49,544 nt of DNA, taken from assembly GCA_035635555.1 (NCBI GenBank), contig DASQAT010000017.1, forward strand, positions 1 to 49,544, in the 5' to 3' direction. Within the stretch, counting starts at the first letter, position 1; each line of letters starts with the position of its first letter. Shown in pieces: positions 39,511-49,544 of this stretch. The translations under genes were made by a program, and so were the position numbers. The notes below the pieces were generated by a model. That model was not told the DNA's origin. It did not search any database and was given only the letters and a program-made list of their open reading frames with translations. Origin of the DNA: Candidatus Dormiibacterota bacterium (lineage in GTDB: Bacteria > Acidobacteriota > Polarisedimenticolia > Gp22-AA2).

Positions 39511-41073
39511 CTACGGGGCCGGGGTCCCCTTCCCTGCGGGGCTCAAGGCGCGCCAGGCGAGATAGACCGGCACGCCGGTGAGCATGATGACGAGCCCCGG
39601 CCAGGTGGTCTGGGTCCTGTAAGTAATAAGGACAAGGAGGATGAGGGTCGCCGTCGCCATATAGAGGACCGGCACGACCGGGTACCCCCAGGCGCGGTAG
39701 GGACGCTCGGCGTCGGGGCGTTTCCTGCGCAGGACGAAGATTCCGGCGATGGTGAGGACGTAGAAGGCCAGCGCCGCGAAGATCACATAGTCGAGCAGGT
39801 TGCTGTACAGATTTCCGTACGTGCCGAGACCGGTCACAGGATCAAGGATCGGCTCCCCGGCGGCGTCGCGCAGGCGCGTGCGTGGCAGGACCAGGAGGGC
39901 GGTCCAGATCCCCTGGATGACCAGCGCCTTCCCCGGGACGTGCCGTTCGTTCAGGGTTCCGGTCTTCCGGAAGAACAGTCCGTCGCGCGCCATGGCGTAG
40001 ACCACGCGGGCACCGGACAGGATCAGACCGTTGTTGCAGCCGAAGGTCGAGATGACGATCGCGACCGCCATGATGGCGGCCCCGACCCCTCCGAAGATCG
40101 CCTGCAGGGCTGCGGTCGCCACCCGGTCGTCGGGCGCGTGCTGGATGCCCGCGAGCGGCAGGACGCTGCAGTAGGCGACGCTCGCCAGGATGTACAGCGT
40201 CATCACGAGACCGGTGCCGAGCGCCAGGGACAGGGGGATGTTCCGCCGCGGGTCCTTCACTTCTCCGGCCGTGAACGTGATGTTGTTCCAGGCGTCCGCC
40301 GAGAACAGCGACCCGACCTGCGCGACGGAGAACGCCACGATCAGGCCGAGCAGGCCGCTCGCCACCGACACCACCGGCATGAAGGAAAGGTCGGGCCGGA
40401 TCAGCTCCGCGTCATGCGGCGTGAAGGCGGACGCGAAGTTGGCGGCGACCACCTCGGCGTTCCGCCCGATGATGACTCCGACGATGATAAGAAGGGCCAG
40501 CGACAGGGTCTTCGCCGACGTGAAGACATTCTGGATGAGTTTTCCTATCTTGAGACCGCGCGTGTTGATCCAGGTCAGGAGAACGATCATCAACACCCCG
40601 ATCAGCTGCTGGCGCGACAGGCTCAGCGCATAGCCGGACGAGATGTTGATCGGCGGGACGATCCAGGCCGTCGGAGAGATCCAGGGGATCAGCACGCCGA
40701 GATAGCGCGCGAAGCCGACCGCGACCGCGGCGATGGTGCCGCTCTGGATGACCAGGAAGAGGGTCCAGCCGTACAGGAAGCCCCACAGCGGCGAGTACGC
40801 CTCTCTGAGATAAACGTACTGCCCGCCGGCCGCCGGCATCATCGCCGCCAACTCGCCGTACGACAGGGCCGCGGTGATGGTCAGGAGCCCGGTGATGACC
40901 CAGGTCAGGATGAGGCCGCCCGCCGAGCCGACCTGGCGGGCGATGTCGGCCGAGACGATGAAGATCCCCGAGCCGATCATCGACCCGGCGACGATCATCG
41001 TCGAGTCGAGAAGCCCGAGCTCCCGCAGGAACCCGGTGGACCTGTCTTCGACCAGGACGGCCGGCTGTGTCAT
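39511..41073 (-). CDS. APC-family amino acid permease
   Basis: A 520-residue inner-membrane transporter with about 12-13 membrane segments. The first helix carries the APC substrate motif (MIVAGSMIGSGIFIVSADIA), followed by LSYGELAAMMPAAGGQYVYL, both hallmarks of the amino acid/polyamine/organocation superfamily, closest by layout to L-type exchangers such as SteT. A long loop near 385-420 (RTRLRDAAGEPILDPVTGLG) is an insertion. Substrate cannot be read from sequence. It is divergent from the pyrophosphatase operon and lies upstream of, but is not fused to, the protease unit. Peptide breakdown products are a plausible substrate (inference). Confidence 0.9.
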   Translation of the reverse strand: MTQPAVLVEDRSTGFLRELGLLDSTMIVAGSMIGSGIFIVSADIARQVGSAGGLILTWVITGLLTITAALSYGELAAMMPAAGGQYVYLREAYSPLWGFLYGWTLFLVIQSGTIAAVAVGFARYLGVLIPWISPTAWIVPPINISSGYALSLSRQQLIGVLMIVLLTWINTRGLKIGKLIQNVFTSAKTLSLALLIIVGVIIGRNAEVVAANFASAFTPHDAELIRPDLSFMPVVSVASGLLGLIVAFSVAQVGSLFSADAWNNITFTAGEVKDPRRNIPLSLALGTGLVMTLYILASVAYCSVLPLAGIQHAPDDRVATAALQAIFGGVGAAIMAVAIVISTFGCNNGLILSGARVVYAMARDGLFFRKTGTLNERHVPGKALVIQGIWTALLVLPRTRLRDAAGEPILDPVTGLGTYGNLYSNLLDYVIFAALAFYVLTIAGIFVLRRKRPDAERPYRAWGYPVVPVLYMATATLILLVLITYRTQTTWPGLVIMLTGVPVYLAWRALSPAGKGTPAP

Positions 41074-41120
41074 CTGACCCGCGCTTGTGTGCCGAGGTGG
41101 AGCGAAACAGAAGCGCGCGA

Positions 41121-41149
41121 AGCCTAGCCCAACTCAGCCCCCAGCGCAA
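41121..41149 (-). promoter_or_regulatory. Possible promoter of the APC permease gene
   Basis: TTGCGC (41149-41144) and TAGGCT (41126-41121) on the minus strand with 17-base spacing, about 45 bases before the ATG. Both boxes are weak matches. Confidence 0.35.
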
Positions 41150-41227
41150 CACGCACGCGTGCCCCTCGTCGAGCCGCGGTGCGGCACGCCACCCCCCGCC
41201 GGGAAGGTCTCCCCGCCAGCGGTTCGC

Positions 41228-41255
41228 TTGACGCGAGCGGGGCAGGAAGGATAGT
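41228..41255 (+). promoter_or_regulatory. Promoter of the pyrophosphatase operon
   Basis: TTGACG (41228-41233) and GATAGT (41250-41255) with a 16-base spacer; start near 41262, giving a leader of about 90 bases ending in AGGAGGAG before the ATG at 41352. Confidence 0.5.
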
Positions 41256-41351
41256 CTCCCGCGTCCGCGGGGCGCTCGCTGCCCCCGACGAGTCCGTTCC
41301 GAAGCGCGTCCCGAATCCGACCCGGCCCGACTATGGATTGAGGAGGAGTGC

Positions 41352-43517
<2,166 letters not shown>

Positions 43518-43521
43518 GGAC

Positions 43522-43911
43522 GTGGACGCATCGTCGCTGACGTTCACTCTCCTGCCGGCAACCCTCGCCGTGTGCCGCCTGGAGAGCGGGGCGCCGGTCC
43601 CCGCCTGGGCCCTGACCGGTCCGTTCGTCTCGATCACGCGCACGGCCGACGAGATGTCGGTCATCTGCCCCGAGCCGGCCGTTCCCGCGGGAGTCGTCTG
43701 CGCAGCAGGATGGCGCTGTCTCAAGCTCGAAGGGCCGTTCGATTTCTCCGTCACCGGCCTCGTCGCCTCGTTCTCGGCCCTCCTGGCGGGCGCCCGGATC
43801 AGTCTCATGGTAGTGTGCACGTACGACACCGATTATCTGCTCGTCAGGAATCACGAACTCGAGCCGGCGCTCGCAAGCCTGGTGGGGGCCGGATACAGGA
43901 TCAGGCGCTGA
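43522..43911 (+). CDS. ACT-domain (CASTOR-type) protein
   Basis: A 129-residue cytoplasmic protein of the ACT_7/CASTOR type. It has two ACT-like halves: [20 protein letters not shown], and later [20 protein letters not shown] with [19 protein letters not shown] domains bind amino acids or other small ligands and regulate partner proteins. The GTG start lies four bases after the hppA stop, so the genes are coupled. Ligand and partner are unknown. Confidence 0.82.
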   Translation: MDASSLTFTLLPATLAVCRLESGAPVPAWALTGPFVSITRTADEMSVICPEPAVPAGVVCAAGWRCLKLEGPFDFSVTGLVASFSALLAGARISLMVVCTYDTDYLLVRNHELEPALASLVGAGYRIRR

Positions 43912-43934
43912 GATCGAGCGCAGGGAGGAACCCC

Positions 43935-44384
43935 GTGCTGCAGGAATTCAAGAAGTTCGCGTTGCAGGGCAACGTCCTGGACATGGCGATCGGGATCATC
44001 ATCGGCGCGGCGTTCGGCAAGATCGTCTCGTCGCTCGTCGCCGACGTGCTGATGCCCCCCATCGGCCTGCTGGTCGGGCAGATCGATTTCTCCTCGTTGT
44101 TCCTGAACCTCTCCGGCCAGGATTACGCCTCCCTGGCGACGGCGAAGGCGGCCGGCGCGCCGACGATCAACTACGGGATATTCCTCAACAACATCCTCGA
44201 TTTCGTGATCGTGGCGTTCGTGATCTTCCTCCTGGTGAAGCAGGTCAATCGTCTGAAGGCCAAGGAGGCGCCCGCCACGGCCCCCACTACGCGCGACTGC
44301 CCGCGCTGCCTGTCGCCGGTCCCGCTCAAGGCGAGCCGCTGCGCCCACTGCACCTCCGACCTGCAGCCGGCCGCGGCGCGCTGA
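43935..44384 (+). CDS. mscL: Large-conductance mechanosensitive channel MscL with C-terminal zinc ribbon
   Basis: Opens under membrane tension to release solutes during osmotic downshock. The 149-residue protein starts with the typical helix ([20 protein letters not shown]) and [20 protein letters not shown], and the second span is [20 protein letters not shown]. After the usual C-terminal helix (NRLKAKE) it carries an extra zinc-ribbon-like tail with two C-x2-C knuckles ([12 protein letters not shown]). GTG 43935 is fixed by GGGAGGA upstream; the longer frame runs through the ACT gene. Confidence 0.94.
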   Translation: MLQEFKKFALQGNVLDMAIGIIIGAAFGKIVSSLVADVLMPPIGLLVGQIDFSSLFLNLSGQDYASLATAKAAGAPTINYGIFLNNILDFVIVAFVIFLLVKQVNRLKAKEAPATAPTTRDCPRCLSPVPLKASRCAHCTSDLQPAAAR

Positions 44385-44400
44385 CCGGCCCGGGGGAGCC

Positions 44401-45294
44401 ATGCCGTCCAGGATCTCGCGCTACCTGCACGGAACCGATCCGTCCGAACAGGCGCGGCTCGCCCGTCTCAACGACCTGATCAACCGCAGATCGCTGGCGG
44501 AGATCGGTCTCTGCGGGGGGGAGCGGATTCTCGAGGTCGGCAGCGGCCTCGGTCAGTTCGCCCGGGACATGGCGCGCCGCGCCGGCCCCGCCGCCCGAGT
44601 CCTCGGGATCGAGCGCAGCCCCTCCCAGATCCGCGGGGCCGTCCGCGCGGCTCGGACTTCAGCTGAGGCCGCTCGCGTCGAGTGGCGCCGGGGCGACGCC
44701 CTGAAATTGCCGCTGCGAAGGGGCGAGTGGGGGTCGTTCGACGTGGCGCACGCCCGCTTCCTCCTGGAGCACGTCCCCGACCCCCTGGCGGTCGTGCGCT
44801 CCATGGCGCGGGCGGTGCGGCCGGGCGGGCGAATCGTCCTCGAGGACGACGACCACGACATCCTGAGACTGTGGCCGGAGCCGGCCGGGTTCACGCCGCT
44901 GTGGCGCGCCTACATCCGCAGCTTCGATCGGCTGGGAAACGACCCGGCGATCGGGCGCCGACTCGTGTGGCTCCTGCACCAGGCGGGCGCAGTCCCGGAG
45001 AGAAACACCTGGATCTTCTTCGGGAGCTGCTCCGGCTCGCCCGATTTCGCCGCCTACGTCGAGAACGCCATGGGTGTGCTCGTGGGCGCCCGCCGGGCGA
45101 TCGTCGGAGGCGGCCTCCTGCCGGCGGGCGAGTTCGACGCGGCCCTCGCGGCGTTCGACGCCTGGAAGCTGCGCCCGGACGCCGCCTTCTGGTTCGCCTT
45201 CGCCTGGGCGGAAGGGCGCCGCCCGGGGACCGAGCCCGAAGCAGTCGCTGGTCCGGGGACGCGCCTCAGGGCAGGAAGGCGTACCCGACCTTGA
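44401..45294 (+). CDS. Class I SAM-dependent methyltransferase
   Basis: A 297-residue soluble protein with the SAM-binding glycine motif ERILEVGSGLGQFARDMA, the acidic loop GIERS, motif III-type RRGDALKLPL and FLLEHVPDPLAVVRSMARA, followed by RPGGRIVLEDDDHD. This is the ubiE/menG-like fold, but substrate is not readable. GGGGGAG precedes the ATG. It is the last gene of the hppA operon, 16 bases after mscL, and its final 29 bases overlap the end of the convergent DUF5916 gene. Confidence 0.85.
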   Translation: MPSRISRYLHGTDPSEQARLARLNDLINRRSLAEIGLCGGERILEVGSGLGQFARDMARRAGPAARVLGIERSPSQIRGAVRAARTSAEAARVEWRRGDALKLPLRRGEWGSFDVAHARFLLEHVPDPLAVVRSMARAVRPGGRIVLEDDDHDILRLWPEPAGFTPLWRAYIRSFDRLGNDPAIGRRLVWLLHQAGAVPERNTWIFFGSCSGSPDFAAYVENAMGVLVGARRAIVGGGLLPAGEFDAALAAFDAWKLRPDAAFWFAFAWAEGRRPGTEPEAVAGPGTRLRAGRRTRP

Positions 45295-47554
45295 CGAAGA
45301 AGGTCCGGTCGCTCTGCGTGAGCGGCGTCCCGGTGTCTCCCAGCCGATCCTCCGAGTAGCCGAGGTAGAGGGCCGTCTGCGGATTCACCCTGTAGGAGTA
45401 CAGGAGCTGGGTGAACAGCGTCCGCCCGATCCGTTCCGGGGGAGCGACGACCGGCGGAGGAGAGCCGGGCGGGACGAGATCCGGGCAGGGGCTCGTCAGG
45501 TAGAGATCCGGCTCGCGGTGGATGTCGGTGTACTGCACGATGGCACGCGCCATCGCGCGCACGTTGAGCTGCCAGGCGATGCGCGTCTGCGCCAGGCTGG
45601 CCCGGAACAGCCGCCCCCCCTCGACGTCGAGCGTCTCGTAGGTGTCGTCGAGGCTCACCCGCACGTGCCGCCCCGCCTTGAACGAGACACCGGGGACCAG
45701 CCGCACGACCCGGCCCGGCCGGCAGTTGTCGTAATCGACCTCATCGCCGAAATCACCCGATAGATCGAGCGACAGGTCGCCCCGTGGCGTGACGGAGAGC
45801 GACACGCTCTCGCCCGCCAGGTCGTAGGTCGTTCCTGCGAAGAACTCGCGCACGCGGTTCAGGTCCACGGACAGCGCCGATTGACGCGGCCCGTCCCAGC
45901 GGAAGAACAGGCTCTTCGACTCGTCGGTCAGAAGCCCGGTGTGGTCCTCGGACCTGTACAAAGACGCGCCGAAGCTCGTCCGGATGAAGGGGCCGGCAGG
46001 ATCACCCCAGACGACGCGCTCCACGCTCGCCCCGGCCGAGCGTGTGTCGACCCGCGGGATGAACCCCGTGTCGACGCGCAGGTTCCGGCCGAGGTCGGAC
46101 CCGGTGACGCCCCAGTTCCACTCCTTCGAGTCGTGCTGGTAGCCGAAATTCACGGCGGTGCCCCTGAAGGGGCCGTCCGGCTGCAGGAAGGCGCCCGCGA
46201 CCGCCGCCGGATACTCGGTGCGCGACGCCAGCGCCTGCGCGTTCAGCGTGTCGCGCTCCGACAGACGGATCATCCCGTCCACTCCCAGCACCCGGTTCGA
46301 GTAGCCGCTCCCCTCCCGGTCCGCCAGGAGGGCCCCGAGGGTCGACGAGGCGCCGACGTCCCGCCGGTAACGCACGACCGAGGAGGTCGACTCCTGGTCC
46401 AGGGAGGTCGACCGGGACTCCTGGTTCGCCGGAAGGACCAGATTGGTGATCCGGTCCCTCGCCACGAGGACGCCCAGCGCGTTCGCGCCCCCCTTGCCGA
46501 CGAGCTTCGCAGCCCAGGACGGATCGGCCACCGTGCGTGTGTAGATCGTGCTCAGCCTCGTCTGGAAGAAGTCGGCCCCTTCCAGGAACAAGGGGCGCTT
46601 CTCCGGGTAGTACAGCGCGAAGCGGGTGTTGATCTTGAGCTGGGCCGTGTCGGCCTCGACCTGCGAGAAGTCCGGGTTGACCGCGGCGCTCAGCGTCAGG
46701 TCGGGGGCGGGGGCGAGACGGGCGGTGATTCCCAGGTCGCCTCCGACCGGACCGTCCAGCATCGGCCCGTCCGGAAACGCCGCGCGCTCGTCGCTGCGCG
46801 TGGCGGTGAGCGTCGGGTCCAGCTCGAGGTTGAGCCCTGTCCGCACCCCCTCGAAGCCGGCGATCTTCGCCTCCTGGCACAGGAAGCAGTTGTTGCTGCG
46901 GTCGATCGGCCGGAGCGATACCTGCCGCACGACCGAGCGCGGCTGGGATCGGGTGACGTGCAGGCCCCAGGTCTGCTCTCCGCCTCCTCGCGGGAAGCGC
47001 AGCGAGGCGAACGGCACGGCGAACTCGAGGGTATAGCCGTCGCTGTCGATCCTCCCCCGCACGCTCCAGATCGCGTCCCACGAGCTGTCGTACGAGAGAC
47101 CTGTGCCGCCCACTTCGCTCGCGATCGCGTCCCACTGCACTCCCAGCGGGCTGGCGGCGAACACGTAGGCCCGTCTCTGGTCGTTGAAGGTGTCGAGGAC
47201 GAACTGGACCTGGTCCTCGTCCCCCGGCAGGCTGTCGCGATCGGCGAGGTAGGCGCGGATCGCCCCTGGATCCGGATCGAAGGCCCGCACGCCGATGTAC
47301 AGGTTGCGCTCGTCGTGCAGGACCAGGCACTCGGTGCGAAGCGTCGCCGGCAGGTTGTCGCCGGGGTAGGTCTCGTACTCGAGAGACAGGGTCAGGGCCG
47401 AGGCCCAGGCCGGCTCGTCCAGGACGCCGTCCACGCGGATCGGCGAAGCGGCGCGCGGCACGCGCAGGGGCGCCTCGGCGGCCGCGCCGGCCCACGCCAG
47501 GCGCGCCATCACCAGGACCCACAGGAGCCCGCCTCTCAGGGCATGTCTCGCCAT
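45266..47554 (-). CDS. DUF5916 outer-membrane-like protein with N-terminal CBM9-like domain
   Basis: A 762-residue exported protein. After a signal peptide (about 1-28) comes a carbohydrate-binding-family-9-like domain (IRVDGVLDEPAWASA, LYIGVRAFDPDP, DEDQVQFVLDTFNDQRRAYV, LEFAVPFASLRFP). A long beta-strand-rich region fits the DUF5916 domain, thought to form a membrane beta barrel, with DFSQVEADTAQLKINTRFAL and LFLEGADFFQT as family-typical stretches. The protein ends in an aromatic residue-rich strand (TFFVKVGYAFLP), as outer-membrane proteins do. Function is unknown. ATG 47554 gives the best signal peptide; GTG 47590 is also in frame. Confidence 0.85.
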   Translation of the reverse strand: MARHALRGGLLWVLVMARLAWAGAAAEAPLRVPRAASPIRVDGVLDEPAWASALTLSLEYETYPGDNLPATLRTECLVLHDERNLYIGVRAFDPDPGAIRAYLADRDSLPGDEDQVQFVLDTFNDQRRAYVFAASPLGVQWDAIASEVGGTGLSYDSSWDAIWSVRGRIDSDGYTLEFAVPFASLRFPRGGGEQTWGLHVTRSQPRSVVRQVSLRPIDRSNNCFLCQEAKIAGFEGVRTGLNLELDPTLTATRSDERAAFPDGPMLDGPVGGDLGITARLAPAPDLTLSAAVNPDFSQVEADTAQLKINTRFALYYPEKRPLFLEGADFFQTRLSTIYTRTVADPSWAAKLVGKGGANALGVLVARDRITNLVLPANQESRSTSLDQESTSSVVRYRRDVGASSTLGALLADREGSGYSNRVLGVDGMIRLSERDTLNAQALASRTEYPAAVAGAFLQPDGPFRGTAVNFGYQHDSKEWNWGVTGSDLGRNLRVDTGFIPRVDTRSAGASVERVVWGDPAGPFIRTSFGASLYRSEDHTGLLTDESKSLFFRWDGPRQSALSVDLNRVREFFAGTTYDLAGESVSLSVTPRGDLSLDLSGDFGDEVDYDNCRPGRVVRLVPGVSFKAGRHVRVSLDDTYETLDVEGGRLFRASLAQTRIAWQLNVRAMARAIVQYTDIHREPDLYLTSPCPDLVPPGSPPPVVAPPERIGRTLFTQLLYSYRVNPQTALYLGYSEDRLGDTGTPLTQSDRTFFVKVGYAFLP

Positions 47555-47651
47555 CGGCGCCGTCCCGCGAAAAGAGCGCGAGAATAGCACGCGGTCCGGA
47601 GCGGGCGGTGCGACGGTGTGTCCAGCGACCGGAAGGGACTAGAATGCCTGC

Positions 47652-48320
47652 ATGTCCTCGCGGCGCCCGGGTCGTCTGGCACTTTCAGCGTCACTCCTGG
47701 CCGCGTTCTGTCTGTTGCCGGTCCCGGCGCTCCGGGCCGTCCAGCGCGGCGCGTACAGGGACATCCGCAGCCGCTACGAGGGGCTCTCCTTGAGGCTGCG
47801 CGTCGATCTCAAGGCGGCGGGACGCGCCACCGACCCGAACGTCGTCAGCCTGGACGGCGTCGGCTATCCGAGCGAGCGCTCCCCGACTCTGTTCAGCGCT
47901 CTCGACACCGTGTACGTGCAGCGGATCACGAACGACGGGGGGACGCGGCTCGGTCTCACGGTTTACCGCAACCAGGAGGAGGCCGACCGGCTGCGCGCCA
48001 GCGCGATCCCCATGCCGTCGATGTCCAACCCGAACTACGGGCGCACCCTCGCCACCTTCGCCCAGCAGGGGAGCACGAGCGTGATCCTGGAGCTCAAGGC
48101 GGGGAAGAAGGACGCTCCGGCACAGCTCGCGGAGATCGAGACCCTGCTCGACCGCATCTTCTATTTGAGCTCGGAGCCCACGCGCGACGAGCTCGAGACC
48201 TTCGTGCGCCGGCACACCGGATGGTCCATCTCGCGGCTGCGGGCCGCGACCGGCCTGCCGGAAGACGACATCCGGGCGATCCTGAAGGAAGCGGCCGCGC
48301 CGGGCGGCGCCGATCGCTAG
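47652..48320 (+). CDS. Exported protein of unknown function
   Basis: A 222-residue protein with a twin-arginine-free signal peptide (about 1-29, ending LRA-VQ) and a soluble mature part without cysteine. The middle contains mixed strands (DTVYVQRITNDGGTRLGLTV). A helical C-terminus (DELETFVRRHTGWSISRLRA) resembles a small helix-turn unit. No family is recognised. The start follows GGAAGGGA at 47631-47638, some 13 bases away. It lies between two minus-strand genes and is convergent with tyrS. Confidence 0.7.
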   Translation: MSSRRPGRLALSASLLAAFCLLPVPALRAVQRGAYRDIRSRYEGLSLRLRVDLKAAGRATDPNVVSLDGVGYPSERSPTLFSALDTVYVQRITNDGGTRLGLTVYRNQEEADRLRASAIPMPSMSNPNYGRTLATFAQQGSTSVILELKAGKKDAPAQLAEIETLLDRIFYLSSEPTRDELETFVRRHTGWSISRLRAATGLPEDDIRAILKEAAAPGGADR

Positions 48321-48341
48321 CCGGACTCCCCGTCCCGGCGC

Positions 48342-49544
48342 TCAGTCGAATCGCACCCGCACGAAGTGGCGCTTTCCCACCTTGAACAGGTAGGAGGAGG
48401 ACGGCGCGGCGGGGATCTCCTGCGACGCGTCCGCCAGGCGCTCCCCCTCGAGGTAGACACCCCCCTGTTCGATGAGACGGCGCGCCTCGCCGTTCGACTT
48501 GGCCATCCCGAGCGTGACCAGGAGCTTTGGGACCCAGACTGGCTGCGGCGCCGACGGCAGGCGGACCTCGCGCACGTCCTCGGGAGTCTCCCGGCGGGCG
48601 AAGATCCTCTCGAACTCGGCGGCCGCGTCCTTCGCCGCCTTCTCATCGTGGCAATCGGCGACGATGCGGCGGGCCAGGGCGGTCTTGACCTGCTTCGGGT
48701 GGAGCTCCCCGGCCCCCATGCGCTGACGCATGTCGGCGATCTCGGCCAGGGTGGCGTCGGTGCACAGCTCCCAGTAGCGCCACATGAGCGTGTCGCTCAC
48801 CGACATCACCTTGCCGTAGATCTCCCGCGGCGACTCGTTGATGCCGATGGAGTTGCCGAGCGACTTGCTCATCTTCTCGACGCCGTCGAGCCCTTCCAGA
48901 AGGGGCATCGTCAGGACGACCTGCGGCTCCAGGCCGTACTCGCGCATCAGATCGCGTCCGACCAGGAGGTTGAAGGTCTGGTCGGTTCCGCCCATCTCGA
49001 CGTCCGCCTTGAGCGCCACCGAGTCGTACCCCTGCGCCAGCGGGTAGAGGAACTCGTGCAGCCCGATCGGCAGGCCGCTCTTGTAGCGTTTGGCGAAGTC
49101 GTCGCGCTCGAGTAGACGCGCCACGGTGTACTTGGAAGCCAGCTGGATGAACCCGGCCGCCCCGAGCTTGCCGAGCCAGCGGCTGTTGAAGTCGATGACC
49201 GTCTTCTCCGGATGCAGGATCTTGAAGACCTGCTTCTTGTAGGTCTCGGCATTCTTCTTCACCTGCTCCTTGGTCAGGACCGGCCGCGTCCTCGACTGCC
49301 CCGTCGGATCGCCGATCATCCCGGTGAAGTCGCCGATCAGGAACACGACCCGGTGCCCCATGTCCTGGAAGTGCTTCATCTTGCGGATCACCACGGTGTG
49401 TCCCAGGTGCAGGTCGGGGGCGGAGGGATCGAAGCCCACCTTGATCGTCAGCGGGGCTCCGTCCCGATGGGAGCGGTGCAGCTTCTCGAGGAGCTCCTCC
49501 TCGCGGATGATCTCGACCGCTCCCTTGCGCACGTACTCCAGCTG
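48342..49544 (-). CDS. tyrS: Tyrosyl-tRNA synthetase, 5' end outside the window
   Basis: Charges tRNA-Tyr. The visible 400 residues include the HIGH-type motif ([19 protein letters not shown]), the tyrosine-site segment [15 protein letters not shown], the KMSKS motif ([14 protein letters not shown]) and a C-terminal S4 RNA-binding domain ([17 protein letters not shown]). It is of the HLGH type found in many bacteria. The frame stays open to the end of the window with [18 protein letters not shown], which matches internal sequence of the family. The true start is therefore beyond 49544, and the GTG at 49532 is not the start. Confidence 0.96.
   Translation of the reverse strand, partial: QLEYVRKGAVEIIREEELLEKLHRSHRDGAPLTIKVGFDPSAPDLHLGHTVVIRKMKHFQDMGHRVVFLIGDFTGMIGDPTGQSRTRPVLTKEQVKKNAETYKKQVFKILHPEKTVIDFNSRWLGKLGAAGFIQLASKYTVARLLERDDFAKRYKSGLPIGLHEFLYPLAQGYDSVALKADVEMGGTDQTFNLLVGRDLMREYGLEPQVVLTMPLLEGLDGVEKMSKSLGNSIGINESPREIYGKVMSVSDTLMWRYWELCTDATLAEIADMRQRMGAGELHPKQVKTALARRIVADCHDEKAAKDAAAEFERIFARRETPEDVREVRLPSAPQPVWVPKLLVTLGMAKSNGEARRLIEQGGVYLEGERLADASQEIPAAPSSSYLFKVGKRHFVRVRFD

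Overview
The window is GC-rich, densely coded chromosomal DNA from a Gram-negative (diderm) bacterium. The evidence for two membranes is a System I cytochrome c maturation operon, SPOR domains, a DUF5916-type outer-membrane-like protein and many exported proteins. PATAN/DUF4388 proteins, a Hanks kinase, a very large thrombospondin-repeat subtilase and DUF5916 fit best with an uncultured Acidobacteriota lineage. That placement is inference; there is no rRNA gene here to test it. I see no prophage, CRISPR array, tRNA or intact insertion sequence.

Layout. 1-1508 is a short accessory-looking stretch of lower GC: a terminator, an orphan exported protein, and a 547-base gap holding what may be an unrecognised small RNA on the minus strand (promoter, 15-bp stem, terminator hairpin). 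1509-7228 is a compact ccm operon in the order E-F-H-I-A-B-C-D. CcmE carries a CxxxY haem site in place of HxxxY, CcmH is cysteine-rich, and CcmC has an altered WWD motif. 7311-8988 holds a small exported protein, signal peptidase I and a degenerate REP-associated transposase relative. nadB follows on the minus strand.

10914-18018 (plus strand) is the most unusual block: a membrane-spanning PATAN-to-SPOR protein, a TPR/metallopeptidase, a PATAN-J-TPR protein and a membrane Ser/Thr kinase. 21007-18046 (minus strand) is a third PATAN protein, a zinc-ribbon membrane protein, miaA and pgsA. 29443-21141 (minus strand) is a run made of a giant periplasmic fusion (YyaL/DUF255 plus complete DsbD), thrC, a small Cys-rich exported protein, folE and a SPOR-SpoIID lytic-transglycosylase-like protein.

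39404-29817 encodes a 3195-residue exported subtilase with thrombospondin type 3 repeats and scattered six-Cys-type repeats, with its own promoter and a strong terminator. Then come an APC permease (minus) and a plus-strand operon of K+-independent H+-pyrophosphatase, ACT protein, MscL with a zinc ribbon, and a methyltransferase. The right end carries a DUF5916 protein, an exported orphan and tyrS (5' end outside the window).

Common threads are envelope biology and periplasmic thiol chemistry. The Ccm system, DsbD fusion and Cys-rich exported proteins all need reductant across the membrane. The SPOR and SpoIID proteins point to denuded peptidoglycan, and the PATAN and kinase proteins could link that to cytoplasmic signalling. 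Several sigma70-like promoters (TTGAC-type -35 boxes with 16-18 base spacers) support the operon boundaries used here.
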